Positions 8,076 to 16,018 are shown, counted from the stretch's first letter. The stretch is DNA of 23,445 nt from an uncultured bacterium (GCA_948684385.1 CAPQCU010000024.1:1-23445); one strand, 5' to 3'. The notes: generated from the sequence alone by a model not told the origin. Made by a program: numbers and translations.

Positions 8076-8101
8076 GCTTGATTTGTGACTACAAATTAAG
8101 C
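8076..8101. terminator. hairpin between convergent fliF and aroA, weak bidirectional terminator candidate
   Basis: GCTTGATTTGT (8076-8086) pairs with ACAAATTAAGC (8091-8101) across a GACT loop: 11 pairs with one G-U/A-C position. It overlaps the aroA stop codon and lies 31 bp after fliF, where a shared terminator is expected. There is no T-run on either side and the stem is AT-rich, so intrinsic termination would be weak. Confidence 0.4.
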
Positions 8102-9378
8102 GTAGTCAGCTTAAACATCAACTCTTCAAACTCCGGAAAAGAAATTTTTGTCCATTCAAATCCGTTGATTGCAATTTCGTTTTTGCAAACGAGCCCTGCT
8201 ATGTAGAAACTCATTGCAAGCCTGTGGTCATGGTATGATTCGAGAGTGGCATTGCCATTTAGTTCCCTTTTTCCGCTTACAATAAATCCGTCAGTTGTTT
8301 CTCTTATATTAATGCCAATTTTTGTAAGTTCTTCTACTAAGCACTTGATACGGTCAGACTCTTTGTTGCGCAAATCTTCTGCGTTTCTGACAATTATTTC
8401 ACCTTCTGCCTGCGAAGCTAAAACTGCTATTACAGGAAGCTCATCAATCAGCCTTGGAATGTCAGAGCCTTCAATAACACAACCATTTAAAGAGTCATTA
8501 TATTGAACCCTGATATCAGCACAAGGTTCACCCGCGACAACTCTTTCATTCTGTATATTTACCCCTCCGCCCATACGTCTTACGACATCAATAATTCCGG
8601 AACGGTTTGGATTTATGCCGACATTTTTAATAATAAAATCAGAACCTTTTACGATTAGACCTGCAACAATAAAGAATGCTGCAGAAGAGATATCTCCAAC
8701 GACTTCTATATCTTTTGCTGAAAGTTTTGAAGGTTTAACCGTTACACTTGTACCATTAATTTTAATATCCGCATCCAGATACTCAAAAAGCCTTTCAGTG
8801 TGGTCTCTGGAGGTGTAAGGTTCCGTAAAAGTTGTTTCTCCTTCTGCATTTAAACCGGCTAAAAGTATGCAGGATTTAACCTGCGCACTTGCGAGTTTTG
8901 AGGTGTAAGTAATTCCGCGCAGAGACCGTCCGTGGATAGTTAACGGTGCGTGTCCGTCGACGGATTTAATCTCTCCACCCATTAATGTCAAAGGTTCGAT
9001 TACTCGTTTCATTGGGCGTTTCGAAAGACTTTCATCTCCAATCAAAACAGAATCAAAATTTTGTCCTGCAAGAATTCCTGAAACAAGACGCATTGTCGTT
9101 CCGGAGTTACCATTATCTAATGGAGTATCGGATTTTTTTAATTTCCCAACAGATGATATTTTTAAAGTTTTATCATCAATAAAATCAATATTTACTCCAA
9201 GCTGTTTAAATAAATTCAATGTAGAATGGCAGTCAGCCCCGCTTGAAAAATTTCTTACAATACATTCACCTTCTGCAATAGAAGAAAACATCACTGCTCT
9301 GTGTGATATAGATTTGTCTGAAGGTATTGTAATTTCACCTTTGAGAGGTTTTTTTAAGCCTGAAACTTTTTTAAGCAC
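8089..9378 (-). CDS. aroA: 3-phosphoshikimate 1-carboxyvinyltransferase (EPSP synthase), class II-like
   Basis: Joins shikimate-3-phosphate and phosphoenolpyruvate to make EPSP, the sixth step of the shikimate pathway, in the cytoplasm. GTG at 9378 is the preferred start: TTGAGG lies 6 bases upstream, the protein is then 429 residues (usual length), and it overlaps the kdsA stop by only 8 nt. An in-frame ATG at 9429 would add 17 Lys-rich residues inside kdsA. From the GTG, motifs are PSDKSISHR (19-27), DNGNSGTTMR (88-97), KRPMKRVIEPL (120-130), SAQVK (164-168), RDHTE (191-195), then SDIPRLIDELPV and ESDRI further on. SAQVK and RDHTE are class II hallmarks, as in CP4 and Bacillus-type enzymes, a class often less sensitive to glyphosate. 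Gly93 is retained (CP4 has Ala there), so sensitivity cannot be read off. Translationally coupled to kdsA. Confidence 0.95.
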   Translation of the reverse strand: MLKKVSGLKKPLKGEITIPSDKSISHRAVMFSSIAEGECIVRNFSSGADCHSTLNLFKQLGVNIDFIDDKTLKISSVGKLKKSDTPLDNGNSGTTMRLVSGILAGQNFDSVLIGDESLSKRPMKRVIEPLTLMGGEIKSVDGHAPLTIHGRSLRGITYTSKLASAQVKSCILLAGLNAEGETTFTEPYTSRDHTERLFEYLDADIKINGTSVTVKPSKLSAKDIEVVGDISSAAFFIVAGLIVKGSDFIIKNVGINPNRSGIIDVVRRMGGGVNIQNERVVAGEPCADIRVQYNDSLNGCVIEGSDIPRLIDELPVIAVLASQAEGEIIVRNAEDLRNKESDRIKCLVEELTKIGINIRETTDGFIVSGKRELNGNATLESYHDHRLAMSFYIAGLVCKNEIAINGFEWTKISFPEFEELMFKLTTLNL

Positions 9379-10177
9379 GTACAACCTCAAAGATTTCTTT
9401 GCATTTTTTGAAAACTTCTTTAGCATCACTTAATGCCAGCATATTCGGGCCGTCACACAGTGCTTTGTCCGGCTCCGGATGGACTTCAAAAAATAGAACT
9501 TCCGCACCTGCTGCCATAGCGCATTTCGCAAGTGTCGGAACGAAGCGTCTGTCTCCGCCGGTAGAGTCACCGTTTGAACCAGGCATTTGAACGCTGTGAG
9601 TAGCGTCAAATACAACAGGGTAGCCAAATTCTTTCATAATCGGTATCGCACGGAAATCTACAACAAGATTTCCGTAACCAAATGTCGTGCCTCTATCTGT
9701 AAGCATAATTTGATTATTTCCGCTGTCTTCTACTTTTTTTACTAAAGCTTTCATCTGCTGCGGAGCAAGAAATTGTCCTTTTTTTATGTTAACAATTTTA
9801 CCGGTTTTAGCTGCTGCAACGAGCAAATCGGTCTGACGACACAAAAACGCCGGAATTTGGATTATGTCAGCAACTTCTGCCACCGGTGCTGCTTGATCCG
9901 GAGTATGGATATCGGTAACTATTGGTAAATCAAACTCTTTTTTGATTTGAGAGAGCATTTCCAAACCTTTTTCTAATCCGGGACCTCTGTAAGATGTAAT
10001 CGAAGTTCGATTTGCTTTATCAAAAGATGATTTGAAAACATAATTTATATCCAATTCTTCGCAGGCTTTTTTAAGTCCTTCGGCTGTTCTTCGCAAAATG
10101 TCCATTGATTCAGCTGCGCAAGGCCCTGCAAGGATTGTAAGTTTATCTTTTCCGATTTCAAAATTTTTTAATTTCAT
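9371..10177 (-). CDS. kdsA: KdsA, 3-deoxy-D-manno-octulosonate 8-phosphate synthase (metal-dependent type)
   Basis: Condenses phosphoenolpyruvate with arabinose-5-phosphate to KDO-8-phosphate, the precursor of the lipopolysaccharide inner-core sugar KDO, in the cytoplasm. At 268 residues it is standard length. It reads AGPCAAES (17-24), KSSFDKANRTS (49-59), SYRGPGLEKG, LTDRGTTFGYGNL and DATHSVQMPG. Cys20, His194, Glu231 and Asp242 line up with the metal ligands C11, H185, E222 and D233 of the Aquifex enzyme at a constant offset of 9, so this is the metal-dependent class, unlike the E. coli enzyme with Asn at the Cys position. The ATG has AGGAGAG upstream, and the inverted-repeat element starts just beyond that site. 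It is followed by aroA with an 8-nt overlap. kdsC, which acts next, is 6 kb away. Confidence 0.97.
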   Translation of the reverse strand: MKLKNFEIGKDKLTILAGPCAAESMDILRRTAEGLKKACEELDINYVFKSSFDKANRTSITSYRGPGLEKGLEMLSQIKKEFDLPIVTDIHTPDQAAPVAEVADIIQIPAFLCRQTDLLVAAAKTGKIVNIKKGQFLAPQQMKALVKKVEDSGNNQIMLTDRGTTFGYGNLVVDFRAIPIMKEFGYPVVFDATHSVQMPGSNGDSTGGDRRFVPTLAKCAMAAGAEVLFFEVHPEPDKALCDGPNMLALSDAKEVFKKCKEIFEVVRA

Positions 10178-10188
10178 ATTTCTCTCCT

Positions 10189-10278
10189 GGTAGAGCTAAA
10201 TAGGAAACTTTTTACAATTTTAGCGGGAGGCGGAGCCGGAAGCGTTTTTTGGAAAAAGTTTCCTATTATAGCTCTACC
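10189..10278. repeat. 90-bp imperfect palindromic element between the activase gene and kdsA
   Basis: The left arm (10189-10213) reads GGTAGAGCTA then AATAGGAAACTTTTT. The right arm (10253-10278), reverse-complemented, reads GGTAGAGCTA then TAATAGGAAACTTTTT. The arms are 25-26 bp and differ only by one inserted base. The 39-bp centre is GC-rich (GCGGGAGGCGGAGCCGGAAG) in an otherwise AT-rich window. The extra base makes a perfect TATAAT on the minus strand (10270-10265), pointing at kdsA, with no good -35. The right arm overlaps the activase stop codon (10274-10276); the left arm ends beside the kdsA ribosome site. It resembles a small non-autonomous mobile repeat (MITE/REP-like) or a long hairpin in the kdsA leader. 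No T-run follows on the minus strand, so it is not a classical terminator. Confidence 0.75.
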
Positions 10279-11278
10279 CTATATCCCATCTTCCGCAGGT
10301 TCCGCCCCAGCGAGCGATAATGTTACCTTTAATGTCACCTATTTTTTCAACGTGACCGACAGGTTCTGCGCCTTCAAGAATTGTAATAACTTCGCAGTTA
10401 TTAGAACATCCGGTGCACTGGCAGGTTACTGATTGGAAATTCATGCTTCCGACTTCCCAGCCTTTAAACTTGGTGTCAACCTCTGTGTACTGGTGGTTTT
10501 CCATTGCTAATAATGCTGCACCGATTGCGCCCATTGTCTGGTGGTTTTCAGGAACAACAATTTTTGTGTTTAAAGCTTCTTCAAACGCCTTAACCATGCC
10601 GGAATTTGTTGCAACACCGCCCTGGAATGAAATTGTAGGAAGAAGTTCTTTCCCGAGTGCTAAGTTAGAAAGGTAGTTTCTAACAAGTGCCTGACAAAGC
10701 CCGTAGAGTAAATCTTCTACCGGATAACCTAATTGCTGCTTGTGGATTAAGTCAGATTCTGCGAACACACCGCAGCGGCCTGCAATACGTGCAGGGTTTT
10801 CTGAACGCAGCGCTGTTTCACCGAATTTTTCTATCGGAACATTAAGTCTCTGAGCCTGGTGGTCTAGAAAGCTTCCTGTACCTGCTGCGCAGACTGTATT
10901 CATTGCAAAGTCTGTAACAATACCATCACGGAGGATAATGATTTTACTGTCCTGACCGCCGATTTCGAGAATTGTTTGAACTCCCGGGATATTGGTGCTT
11001 GCTGCAACTGCGTGCGCAGTGATTTCATTTTTCACGACATCTGCGCCAACAAGAGCGCCTGCAAGGTTTCTTCCTGAACCTGTTGTACCGACGCCTTTAA
11101 CTGAATATTCGCATAGTGCCTGTGATATAATTTGTTTTAAACCTTTTTGAACGGCATCAACCGGTTTTCCGGCAGTCTTTAACATATAAGAGTCAACATA
11201 CTTGCCTTTTTCGTCAACAAGCGCAAGCTTTGTTGTCACTGATCCAACATCTATTCCTAAATATACATCTAAACTCAT
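10274..11278 (-). CDS. 2-hydroxyacyl-CoA dehydratase activase-like ATPase (BadF/BcrA/HgdC family)
   Basis: Family members are ASKHA-fold ATPases holding one [4Fe-4S] cluster at a dimer interface; they inject an electron into 2-hydroxyacyl-CoA dehydratases or benzoyl-CoA reductases. The phosphate loops are GIDVGSVTTK (8-17) and LEIGGQDSKII (104-114). The cluster cysteines are Cys130 (NTVCAAGTGSF) and Cys169 (AGRCGVFAESD). After the ATPase core, from about residue 286, a second cysteine group follows (C286, C288, C291, C295 in CQCTGCSNNC) plus C328 near the end. That tail resembles the segment that, in large fused activases, leads into dehydratase-like domains, but here the protein ends at 334. 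No dehydratase subunit gene is in the window, so the substrate is unknown. It starts 51 bp after pcrA with its own good promoter. The palindromic element follows it directly. Confidence 0.88.
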   Translation of the reverse strand: MSLDVYLGIDVGSVTTKLALVDEKGKYVDSYMLKTAGKPVDAVQKGLKQIISQALCEYSVKGVGTTGSGRNLAGALVGADVVKNEITAHAVAASTNIPGVQTILEIGGQDSKIIILRDGIVTDFAMNTVCAAGTGSFLDHQAQRLNVPIEKFGETALRSENPARIAGRCGVFAESDLIHKQQLGYPVEDLLYGLCQALVRNYLSNLALGKELLPTISFQGGVATNSGMVKAFEEALNTKIVVPENHQTMGAIGAALLAMENHQYTEVDTKFKGWEVGSMNFQSVTCQCTGCSNNCEVITILEGAEPVGHVEKIGDIKGNIIARWGGTCGRWDIG

Positions 11279-11305
11279 CTTTTACCTTCTTCCCTTTTGG
11301 AATTT

Positions 11306-11334
11306 ATTATACCACAAACTGACTTCTCTCTAAA
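11306..11334 (-). promoter_or_regulatory. extended -10 promoter for the activase gene
   Basis: On the minus strand: TTTAGA (11334-11329, 4 of 6 match to the -35), a 17-bp spacer, then TATAAT (11311-11306) preceded by TGG, an extended -10. Transcription would start near 11299, about 21 nt before the ATG at 11278. The -35 overlaps the pcrA stop codon. It could drive activase, kdsA and aroA together. Confidence 0.6.
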
Positions 11335-13870
11335 ATTTCTTTAAATGCGCATAAGCAGCGTCCATCGCTTTTTTACCCAGCCTGCCGAAATCGATTGTAT
11401 ACATCGTGCTTTCACCGATTTGGATAACGTCTGTAATATGCCCTATTCCAAGCTTGTCGTGAAAAACACGCTCGCCGATGTTGAAGAAATATTGCGTCGC
11501 TGCTGTTTTTACTTCTTCTTCGGCTTTTTGCTGAATTTCAAGTTCTGCATCCTGACGTTTCTTTTCTTCCAGCTTGCGTTTCATTACATTGTCTTCAAAG
11601 AAAGCTTTGATTTTTTCTTCTTCACGCTCTTTATTAATTGGATTTTTCTTGATTATCATCCGACCTGGCGTGCGCTGTACAACATTTGTTGTCTTTTTCG
11701 CTGAAGGCGCAACAAAGTTCTTACCGAAGCCGGTGCTTCCGGATTGGGAACTTGACGCCCCTCCGTTATATTTACCCCCGGGTGCTGAAAAGTTTGACCC
11801 GAAACCGCTGACCGGCTTAACATACCCGTCTGGGGTAAATGAAGATTTGTTGCTTTTTGCTTTATTAACCGCACTTTTGAATGTGCTCTTAGGTGCTGTG
11901 TATTCAGAAAATGCAGAGTCTGTTTGTTCGATAAGCTTTGCAGGAATTTCTTCTATAAATCTGCTCGGGCTGTAATACTTATATTCACCCCACATTTGGC
12001 GGCGCTTTGCGGTTGTTAAATAAAGCTTTGTTTCAGCTCTTGTAACACCTACATACATCAAACGACGTTCCTCTTCGAGCTCTGATAAACTGTTTGAGCA
12101 CCTTGCAGACGGGAAAATCCCTTCGTCACAGCCTGCAAGGAATACAATTGGAAACTCCAAACCTTTTGAGGCGTGGAGAGTCATCAGAGTTACATTGTTT
12201 TGAATTTCGTCCATCCCATCAATGTCTGAAACAAGTGAAACTTGTGAGAGAAACTCTCCAAGCGTGTTGTCAAGCTCTTCCGGCTCAAACTCGTTTGCTA
12301 CGTTAACAAGCTCCTGCAAGTTTTCAATTCTTGTCTGGTCTTCATCAGTTCCTGATGCCGTAAGTTCGCGCAAATAGCCGGTTTTTTCCAGAATAAGACT
12401 CAAAAATTCCGGCAGAGAATATCTTGGCTGAGCCTCTTTAAGCTTCATTATAAGAGTTGCAAAATCTTTCAATTTTGTTGAAGTTCCGGATTTAATTGTT
12501 TCAATATTATCAACATCAAGTATCGCTGCAAACAAACTTATGTCTTGCTTGTCGGCGTATTCCTGAAGGTGCTTAAGCGTCGTTTCTCCGATTGCACGCT
12601 TCGGAACATTAATAATTCTTCTTAACGATTGAGAGTCGTCGTTATTGTAGATTAATTTCAAATACGCAATAGCATCCTTGATTTCTTTACGGTCATAGAA
12701 TTTCAGACCGCCGTAAATCCTGTAAGGAATACCTGCCGCAATCAAAGCTTCTTCTAATGCACGTGACTGCGCGTTTGTTCGGTATAAAATCGAAAACTGA
12801 TTGTAGTTATCGGAAGTATCCCTAATTGATTTAACGATATAATTTGCTTCGTCTGCTTCATCTTGAGCTTCATATAAAGAAATTTTTTCCCCGTCGCCTT
12901 TTTGAGAGTAAAGCACTTTATCAACACGCTCTTCGTTGTTTTCAATAATCGCATTCGCAGCGTTCAGAATATTTGCTGTAGAACGGTAATTTTGTTCCAG
13001 CTTGACGAGTTTTGCTTTCGGAAAATCGTTCTGGAAATTCATGATAATTCTGAAATCTGCTCCGCGCCAGCTGTAAATAGATTGGTCAACATCACCTACT
13101 ACGCAGAGTGAACGCGTTTCAGGAATGTCAGGAAGCAGGTTTGTGTAAAGCGCTTTGACAAGCTGATATTGAGCCTGGTTGGTATCCTGATACTCGTCAA
13201 CCAGAATGTGCTGGAACTTGTCGTAATACTTTTTGCGGACTTCCGGATTTTGTTCAAGAAGTTTTACGCAAAGCATAAGCATATCGTCAAAGTCAATTGC
13301 GTTGTTGTTATTGAGTGCATTTTCATAAAACTCAAACACTTTTGCAATATTTTGTGTTTTAAAATCACGTGCAAAAGTTGCAAAAGTGTAAGCATCCTGC
13401 ATTTTGTTCTTAGCGTTGGAAATGACTGCTTTGATTAATTTAGGCTGATAAATTTTATCATCAAGATTAATTTTTTTGATAGCCTGTTTAATAATTGCAA
13501 GCGAGTCAGTTTCGTCGTAAATGGTGAAGTTCTTATCAAGTTTTTTACCCGACTGGAATGAATAATTCTCGATATCCTGTCTTAGAATACGTCCGCAAAT
13601 ACTGTGGAAAGTGCCTACCCACATATATTTAACTATATTTTCGCCCAGAATTGCAGAAAGTCTTTCTTTCATCTCTTTTGCAGCTTTGTTAGTAAAAGTA
13701 ACGGCAAGTATTTTACCTGCAATAGCGCCGTTCTGTATCATATAAGCTATTCTTGATGTTAAAACTTTTGTTTTTCCGCTTCCTGCGCCGGCTAAGATAA
13801 GTAAAGCTCCCTGTGTGGTCTTTGCAGCTTCAAGCTGCTCTTTATTAAGATTCTCTAAGATGTTTTCCAT
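11330..13870 (-). CDS. pcrA: PcrA/UvrD-type superfamily 1 DNA helicase
   Basis: An ATP-driven 3'-5' helicase of nucleotide-excision repair and replication/recombination housekeeping. SF1A motifs are all present: the Q-motif region LNKEQLEAA (8-16), Walker A GAGSGKT (28-34), TFTNKAAKEM, Walker B VDEYQDTN, QSIYSWRGAD, NYRST, TLHASKGLEFPIVF and EERRLMYVGVTRA. After the helicase core comes a Ser/Gly/Lys-rich linker (about 680-770), a charged helix, and a C-terminal Tudor-like domain (about 795-846, FNIGERVFHDKLGIGHITDV) like the RNA-polymerase-binding domain of PcrA. The 846-residue length is slightly long because of the linker. The ATG follows TAGGGGA. It is divergent from the SLOG/DprA-like gene. 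UvrD is the alternative name; the C-terminal domain does not separate the two. Confidence 0.95.
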   Translation of the reverse strand: MENILENLNKEQLEAAKTTQGALLILAGAGSGKTKVLTSRIAYMIQNGAIAGKILAVTFTNKAAKEMKERLSAILGENIVKYMWVGTFHSICGRILRQDIENYSFQSGKKLDKNFTIYDETDSLAIIKQAIKKINLDDKIYQPKLIKAVISNAKNKMQDAYTFATFARDFKTQNIAKVFEFYENALNNNNAIDFDDMLMLCVKLLEQNPEVRKKYYDKFQHILVDEYQDTNQAQYQLVKALYTNLLPDIPETRSLCVVGDVDQSIYSWRGADFRIIMNFQNDFPKAKLVKLEQNYRSTANILNAANAIIENNEERVDKVLYSQKGDGEKISLYEAQDEADEANYIVKSIRDTSDNYNQFSILYRTNAQSRALEEALIAAGIPYRIYGGLKFYDRKEIKDAIAYLKLIYNNDDSQSLRRIINVPKRAIGETTLKHLQEYADKQDISLFAAILDVDNIETIKSGTSTKLKDFATLIMKLKEAQPRYSLPEFLSLILEKTGYLRELTASGTDEDQTRIENLQELVNVANEFEPEELDNTLGEFLSQVSLVSDIDGMDEIQNNVTLMTLHASKGLEFPIVFLAGCDEGIFPSARCSNSLSELEEERRLMYVGVTRAETKLYLTTAKRRQMWGEYKYYSPSRFIEEIPAKLIEQTDSAFSEYTAPKSTFKSAVNKAKSNKSSFTPDGYVKPVSGFGSNFSAPGGKYNGGASSSQSGSTGFGKNFVAPSAKKTTNVVQRTPGRMIIKKNPINKEREEEKIKAFFEDNVMKRKLEEKKRQDAELEIQQKAEEEVKTAATQYFFNIGERVFHDKLGIGHITDVIQIGESTMYTIDFGRLGKKAMDAAYAHLKKF

Positions 13871-13882
13871 TCCCCTATTCCC

Positions 13883-13895
13883 AAATTGTCAATTT
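13883..13895. promoter_or_regulatory. dyad AAATTG-T-CAATTT in the pcrA/SLOG-gene divergent region
   Basis: A perfect 6-bp inverted repeat around one central T, 13 bp upstream of the pcrA start codon. It contains TTGACA on the minus strand and TTGTCA on the plus strand, so it could be -35 material or an operator. No matching -10 at proper spacing was found in either direction. Short AT-rich dyads are frequent by chance. Confidence 0.2.
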
Positions 13896-13960
13896 TGTGA
13901 TATTATATATCAGCATACACAAAATATGCTTAAATGACAACATATTCAAAAGGTGGTACG

Positions 13961-14533
13961 ATGAACGATATTTTAAACTCAATTGACGACGACAAACAGC
14001 CTTCCATTATGGTTCCGATGGGTGATTTGGACATAGCTGAACATTCGCCTGATACAGTTGATGAGCTTGCAATGGAGCTTGCTACAATAAAACAGCCGGC
14101 AAAAAGAATTGCTATTATCGGATCACGTAACCTTGCCATTACTCACCAGCAGATGATTGAAACTTTGACAACTGCTCTTGTGAGACAGGGAAATACAATT
14201 ATCACTTCCGGCGGTTCATGCGGCACAAACGCAGCTGCTATCCGCGGTGCTATGAAGTCAAACCCTGATAAATTAAAAGTTATTTTGCCTCAGACTATCG
14301 GTCAACAGCCTTCTGACGTACAGGATCAGTTGATTGGTGTTCCGAATATTGTTGAACATTCTGATAGAGCTATGATGACTCTTGCAGATGCTTCAAGAGT
14401 TTGTAACAGAGAGATTATTGATGATTGTAATCAATTAATCTGCTTCCTTTCTCATACAAGTAAAACTCTTCATAGAGCAGTTGAGTATGCAGAAGAAAAT
14501 CATAAAGTTGTAACTGTATTCTACTTAGATTAG
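13961..14533 (+). CDS. small SLOG/DprA-like nucleotide-binding protein, cyanobacterial type
   Basis: A 190-residue protein dominated by one Rossmann-like SLOG domain of the DprA/LOG superfamily. Key parts are RIAIIGSRN (49-57), TSGGSCGTNAAAIRGA (81-96), KVILPQT, and a C-terminal CNREIIDDCNQLICF then KVVTVFYLD. The order GSR, then SGG-x-GT-N-AAA-RGA matches the phosphate/nucleotide-binding core of DprA, but the DprA N-terminal SAM and C-terminal winged-helix domains are missing. From memory it closely resembles a short protein conserved in cyanobacteria and often labelled DNA recombination-mediator protein A; no experimental role is known to me. The ATG at 13961 follows AAGGTGG at 5-6 bases; the ATG at 13934 has no ribosome site. 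The first 30 residues are acidic and probably disordered. The next gene starts 12 bp after its stop, indicating an operon. Confidence 0.82.
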   Translation: MNDILNSIDDDKQPSIMVPMGDLDIAEHSPDTVDELAMELATIKQPAKRIAIIGSRNLAITHQQMIETLTTALVRQGNTIITSGGSCGTNAAAIRGAMKSNPDKLKVILPQTIGQQPSDVQDQLIGVPNIVEHSDRAMMTLADASRVCNREIIDDCNQLICFLSHTSKTLHRAVEYAEENHKVVTVFYLD

Positions 14534-14545
14534 GAGTAGAAGTAT

Positions 14546-15715
14546 ATGGATTTGATAAAAAAACTCACAGGTAAAAATCCTGATGAGTACGAAGCTGTCG
14601 CTAAATCACTTGTTGATAATTCTGATGTAAACCTGTTTGCTAAACTGGTTAAGCAGGATGATTTTCTGTTTGATTTCGTTAAAAATAATGTGTCAAACCG
14701 TATAAAAAAAGCCTGTAACAAAAATAATTACCTTAATTTGATGAATTTTTTTGAGTATTATTCACCATCTTACGATGCAATGATAGCAGAAGTCTTGTAT
14801 AACTTTGGCGGAATAGAACTTTTGCCAGCAATGAAAGAAATTTTTGTAAGCGGTGATGATGGTAAAAAAGCATACGCAGCAAAATTTTTCTCACTTTTAG
14901 AAGAAGAATATATAAAAGAGCTGCTGCCTGCACTAAGACAATCAGCAATGTCTGAGTTTGAACCTTTGAGTGTAAATTCAATTGAAGTTCTTTCAAATGT
15001 AAATGACACTGTGTTCAAAGATGAAGCTTTTCAAAAATTGAATTCTAATGATGAGTTTGAACAATATGACGGGGTTAAGTATCTTGTCGGATTTAAAGCA
15101 AAAGATGCGCTTGGTGAGATTTTGAACGTAATGAAAAAATCATCGCTTTCAGAAAATATTGCGGCAGAAATTCCGTATCTTATTCCCGTTGAAGAACTCG
15201 CAAAAACTGAAGATGGTATTCTTGTGCTTTGTAATATTGTAAATGCAATACCGGAAATTATTCCGCCTTCTGCGGTTTTAGATTATAATTTGTATAATAT
15301 TTTTGAGGATTTGTATGCAAATAATCTTACAAGTGTTTCAGCTGTACTGTTGAAACTTGCTCATGATAAGTTTGCGGAATTTACAGCTAATGATGAGTAC
15401 CTTTTTGATTGCGATAAGAACACAAAAGATGAAGTTTTTGCAATAAATCAATTGCTTAATAAATTTGATAGCTCAAAACTCACAAGCCTTCTTTATGACG
15501 AGCTTTATGACGAGAGTGATTTTGTATTTTTTGCAGTTGATTTTGTTGACGAAATAGCGGAACTTGAAACAATGCTGGATAGCTCAAATCCTACGCTTGT
15601 GCTTAAGATTTTGACTATCTTAAAAGAGAAGGGCAAACTTACTTCTGCTCATAAAGAGCTGGCTTTAAAGAATCTTAAAGACGATAATTTTAAACAATAC
15701 ATAGAAGCTGTTTAA
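14546..15715 (+). CDS. hypothetical helical-repeat (HEAT-like) protein
   Basis: A 389-residue cytoplasmic protein, acidic, with no signal peptide or TM segment. It reads as a chain of amphipathic helices with repeating patterns such as IELLPAMKEIFVSGDDGKKA, YIKELLPALRQS, KAKDALGEILNVMKKSS and NPTLVLKILTILKEKG, suggesting an alpha-solenoid of the HEAT/armadillo kind. No catalytic motif is visible. I do not recognise a family; the solenoid call is from helix pattern only. AGGAG overlapping the previous gene's stop gives the ribosome site, so it is probably translated from the same mRNA as the SLOG gene, and the pair may work together. Its stop codon overlaps that of the opposing gene by 4 bp. 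Confidence 0.75.
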   Translation: MDLIKKLTGKNPDEYEAVAKSLVDNSDVNLFAKLVKQDDFLFDFVKNNVSNRIKKACNKNNYLNLMNFFEYYSPSYDAMIAEVLYNFGGIELLPAMKEIFVSGDDGKKAYAAKFFSLLEEEYIKELLPALRQSAMSEFEPLSVNSIEVLSNVNDTVFKDEAFQKLNSNDEFEQYDGVKYLVGFKAKDALGEILNVMKKSSLSENIAAEIPYLIPVEELAKTEDGILVLCNIVNAIPEIIPPSAVLDYNLYNIFEDLYANNLTSVSAVLLKLAHDKFAEFTANDEYLFDCDKNTKDEVFAINQLLNKFDSSKLTSLLYDELYDESDFVFFAVDFVDEIAELETMLDSSNPTLVLKILTILKEKGKLTSAHKELALKNLKDDNFKQYIEAV

Positions 15716-15996
15716 AGCTTGTAACTGTTGTTTCCTAGTTCTAAATCTTTGCTGAATTCTCTTACTAAATTAGAGGACACTTTCCAGTTGATTTTACCTT
15801 CCGGATATTTGATATAGTGCTTTGTAGAACACATTGTTGATACGTAGCAGGCATCTAAAATGTTCATAAATGAAATATCAACATCCATAGTCTCGCAGTG
15901 GTATTTTTCTATGTACGAGTTGATAAATTCCACAGCTTCCTGCGGGTTTGAAGTTTTCGGGGTCAGCGTTTCGCTGTTCGGTAATAGTTGAAGCAT
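15712..15996 (-). CDS. hypothetical 94-aa protein
   Basis: A short protein with no recognised family. It contains CETMDVDISFMNILDACYVS, where a hydrophobic strand precedes an Asp-Ala helix start, slightly reminiscent of STAS-like domains, but this is weak. Three cysteines and no TM segment are seen. ATG at 15996 is chosen because AAGGA lies at 16007-16011. The ATG at 16020 has no ribosome site and lies within a TATAAT (16024-16019) that is better read as the -10 of its promoter. It is convergent with the solenoid gene (stops overlap by 4 bp) and divergent from kdsC. Confidence 0.6.
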   Translation of the reverse strand: MLQLLPNSETLTPKTSNPQEAVEFINSYIEKYHCETMDVDISFMNILDACYVSTMCSTKHYIKYPEGKINWKVSSNLVREFSKDLELGNNSYKL

Positions 15997-16018
15997 GTAT
16001 ATTTTTTCCTTAATACTC

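Noticed and set aside
8076..8101. Hairpin as a classical Rho-independent terminator
   Set aside because: Kept only as a weak candidate: no T-run on either strand and the stem is AT-rich.
9379..9429. ATG at 9429 as the aroA start
   Set aside because: It would overlap kdsA by 59 nt and add 17 Lys-rich residues; GTG at 9378 has a well-spaced TTGAGG and gives the normal length.
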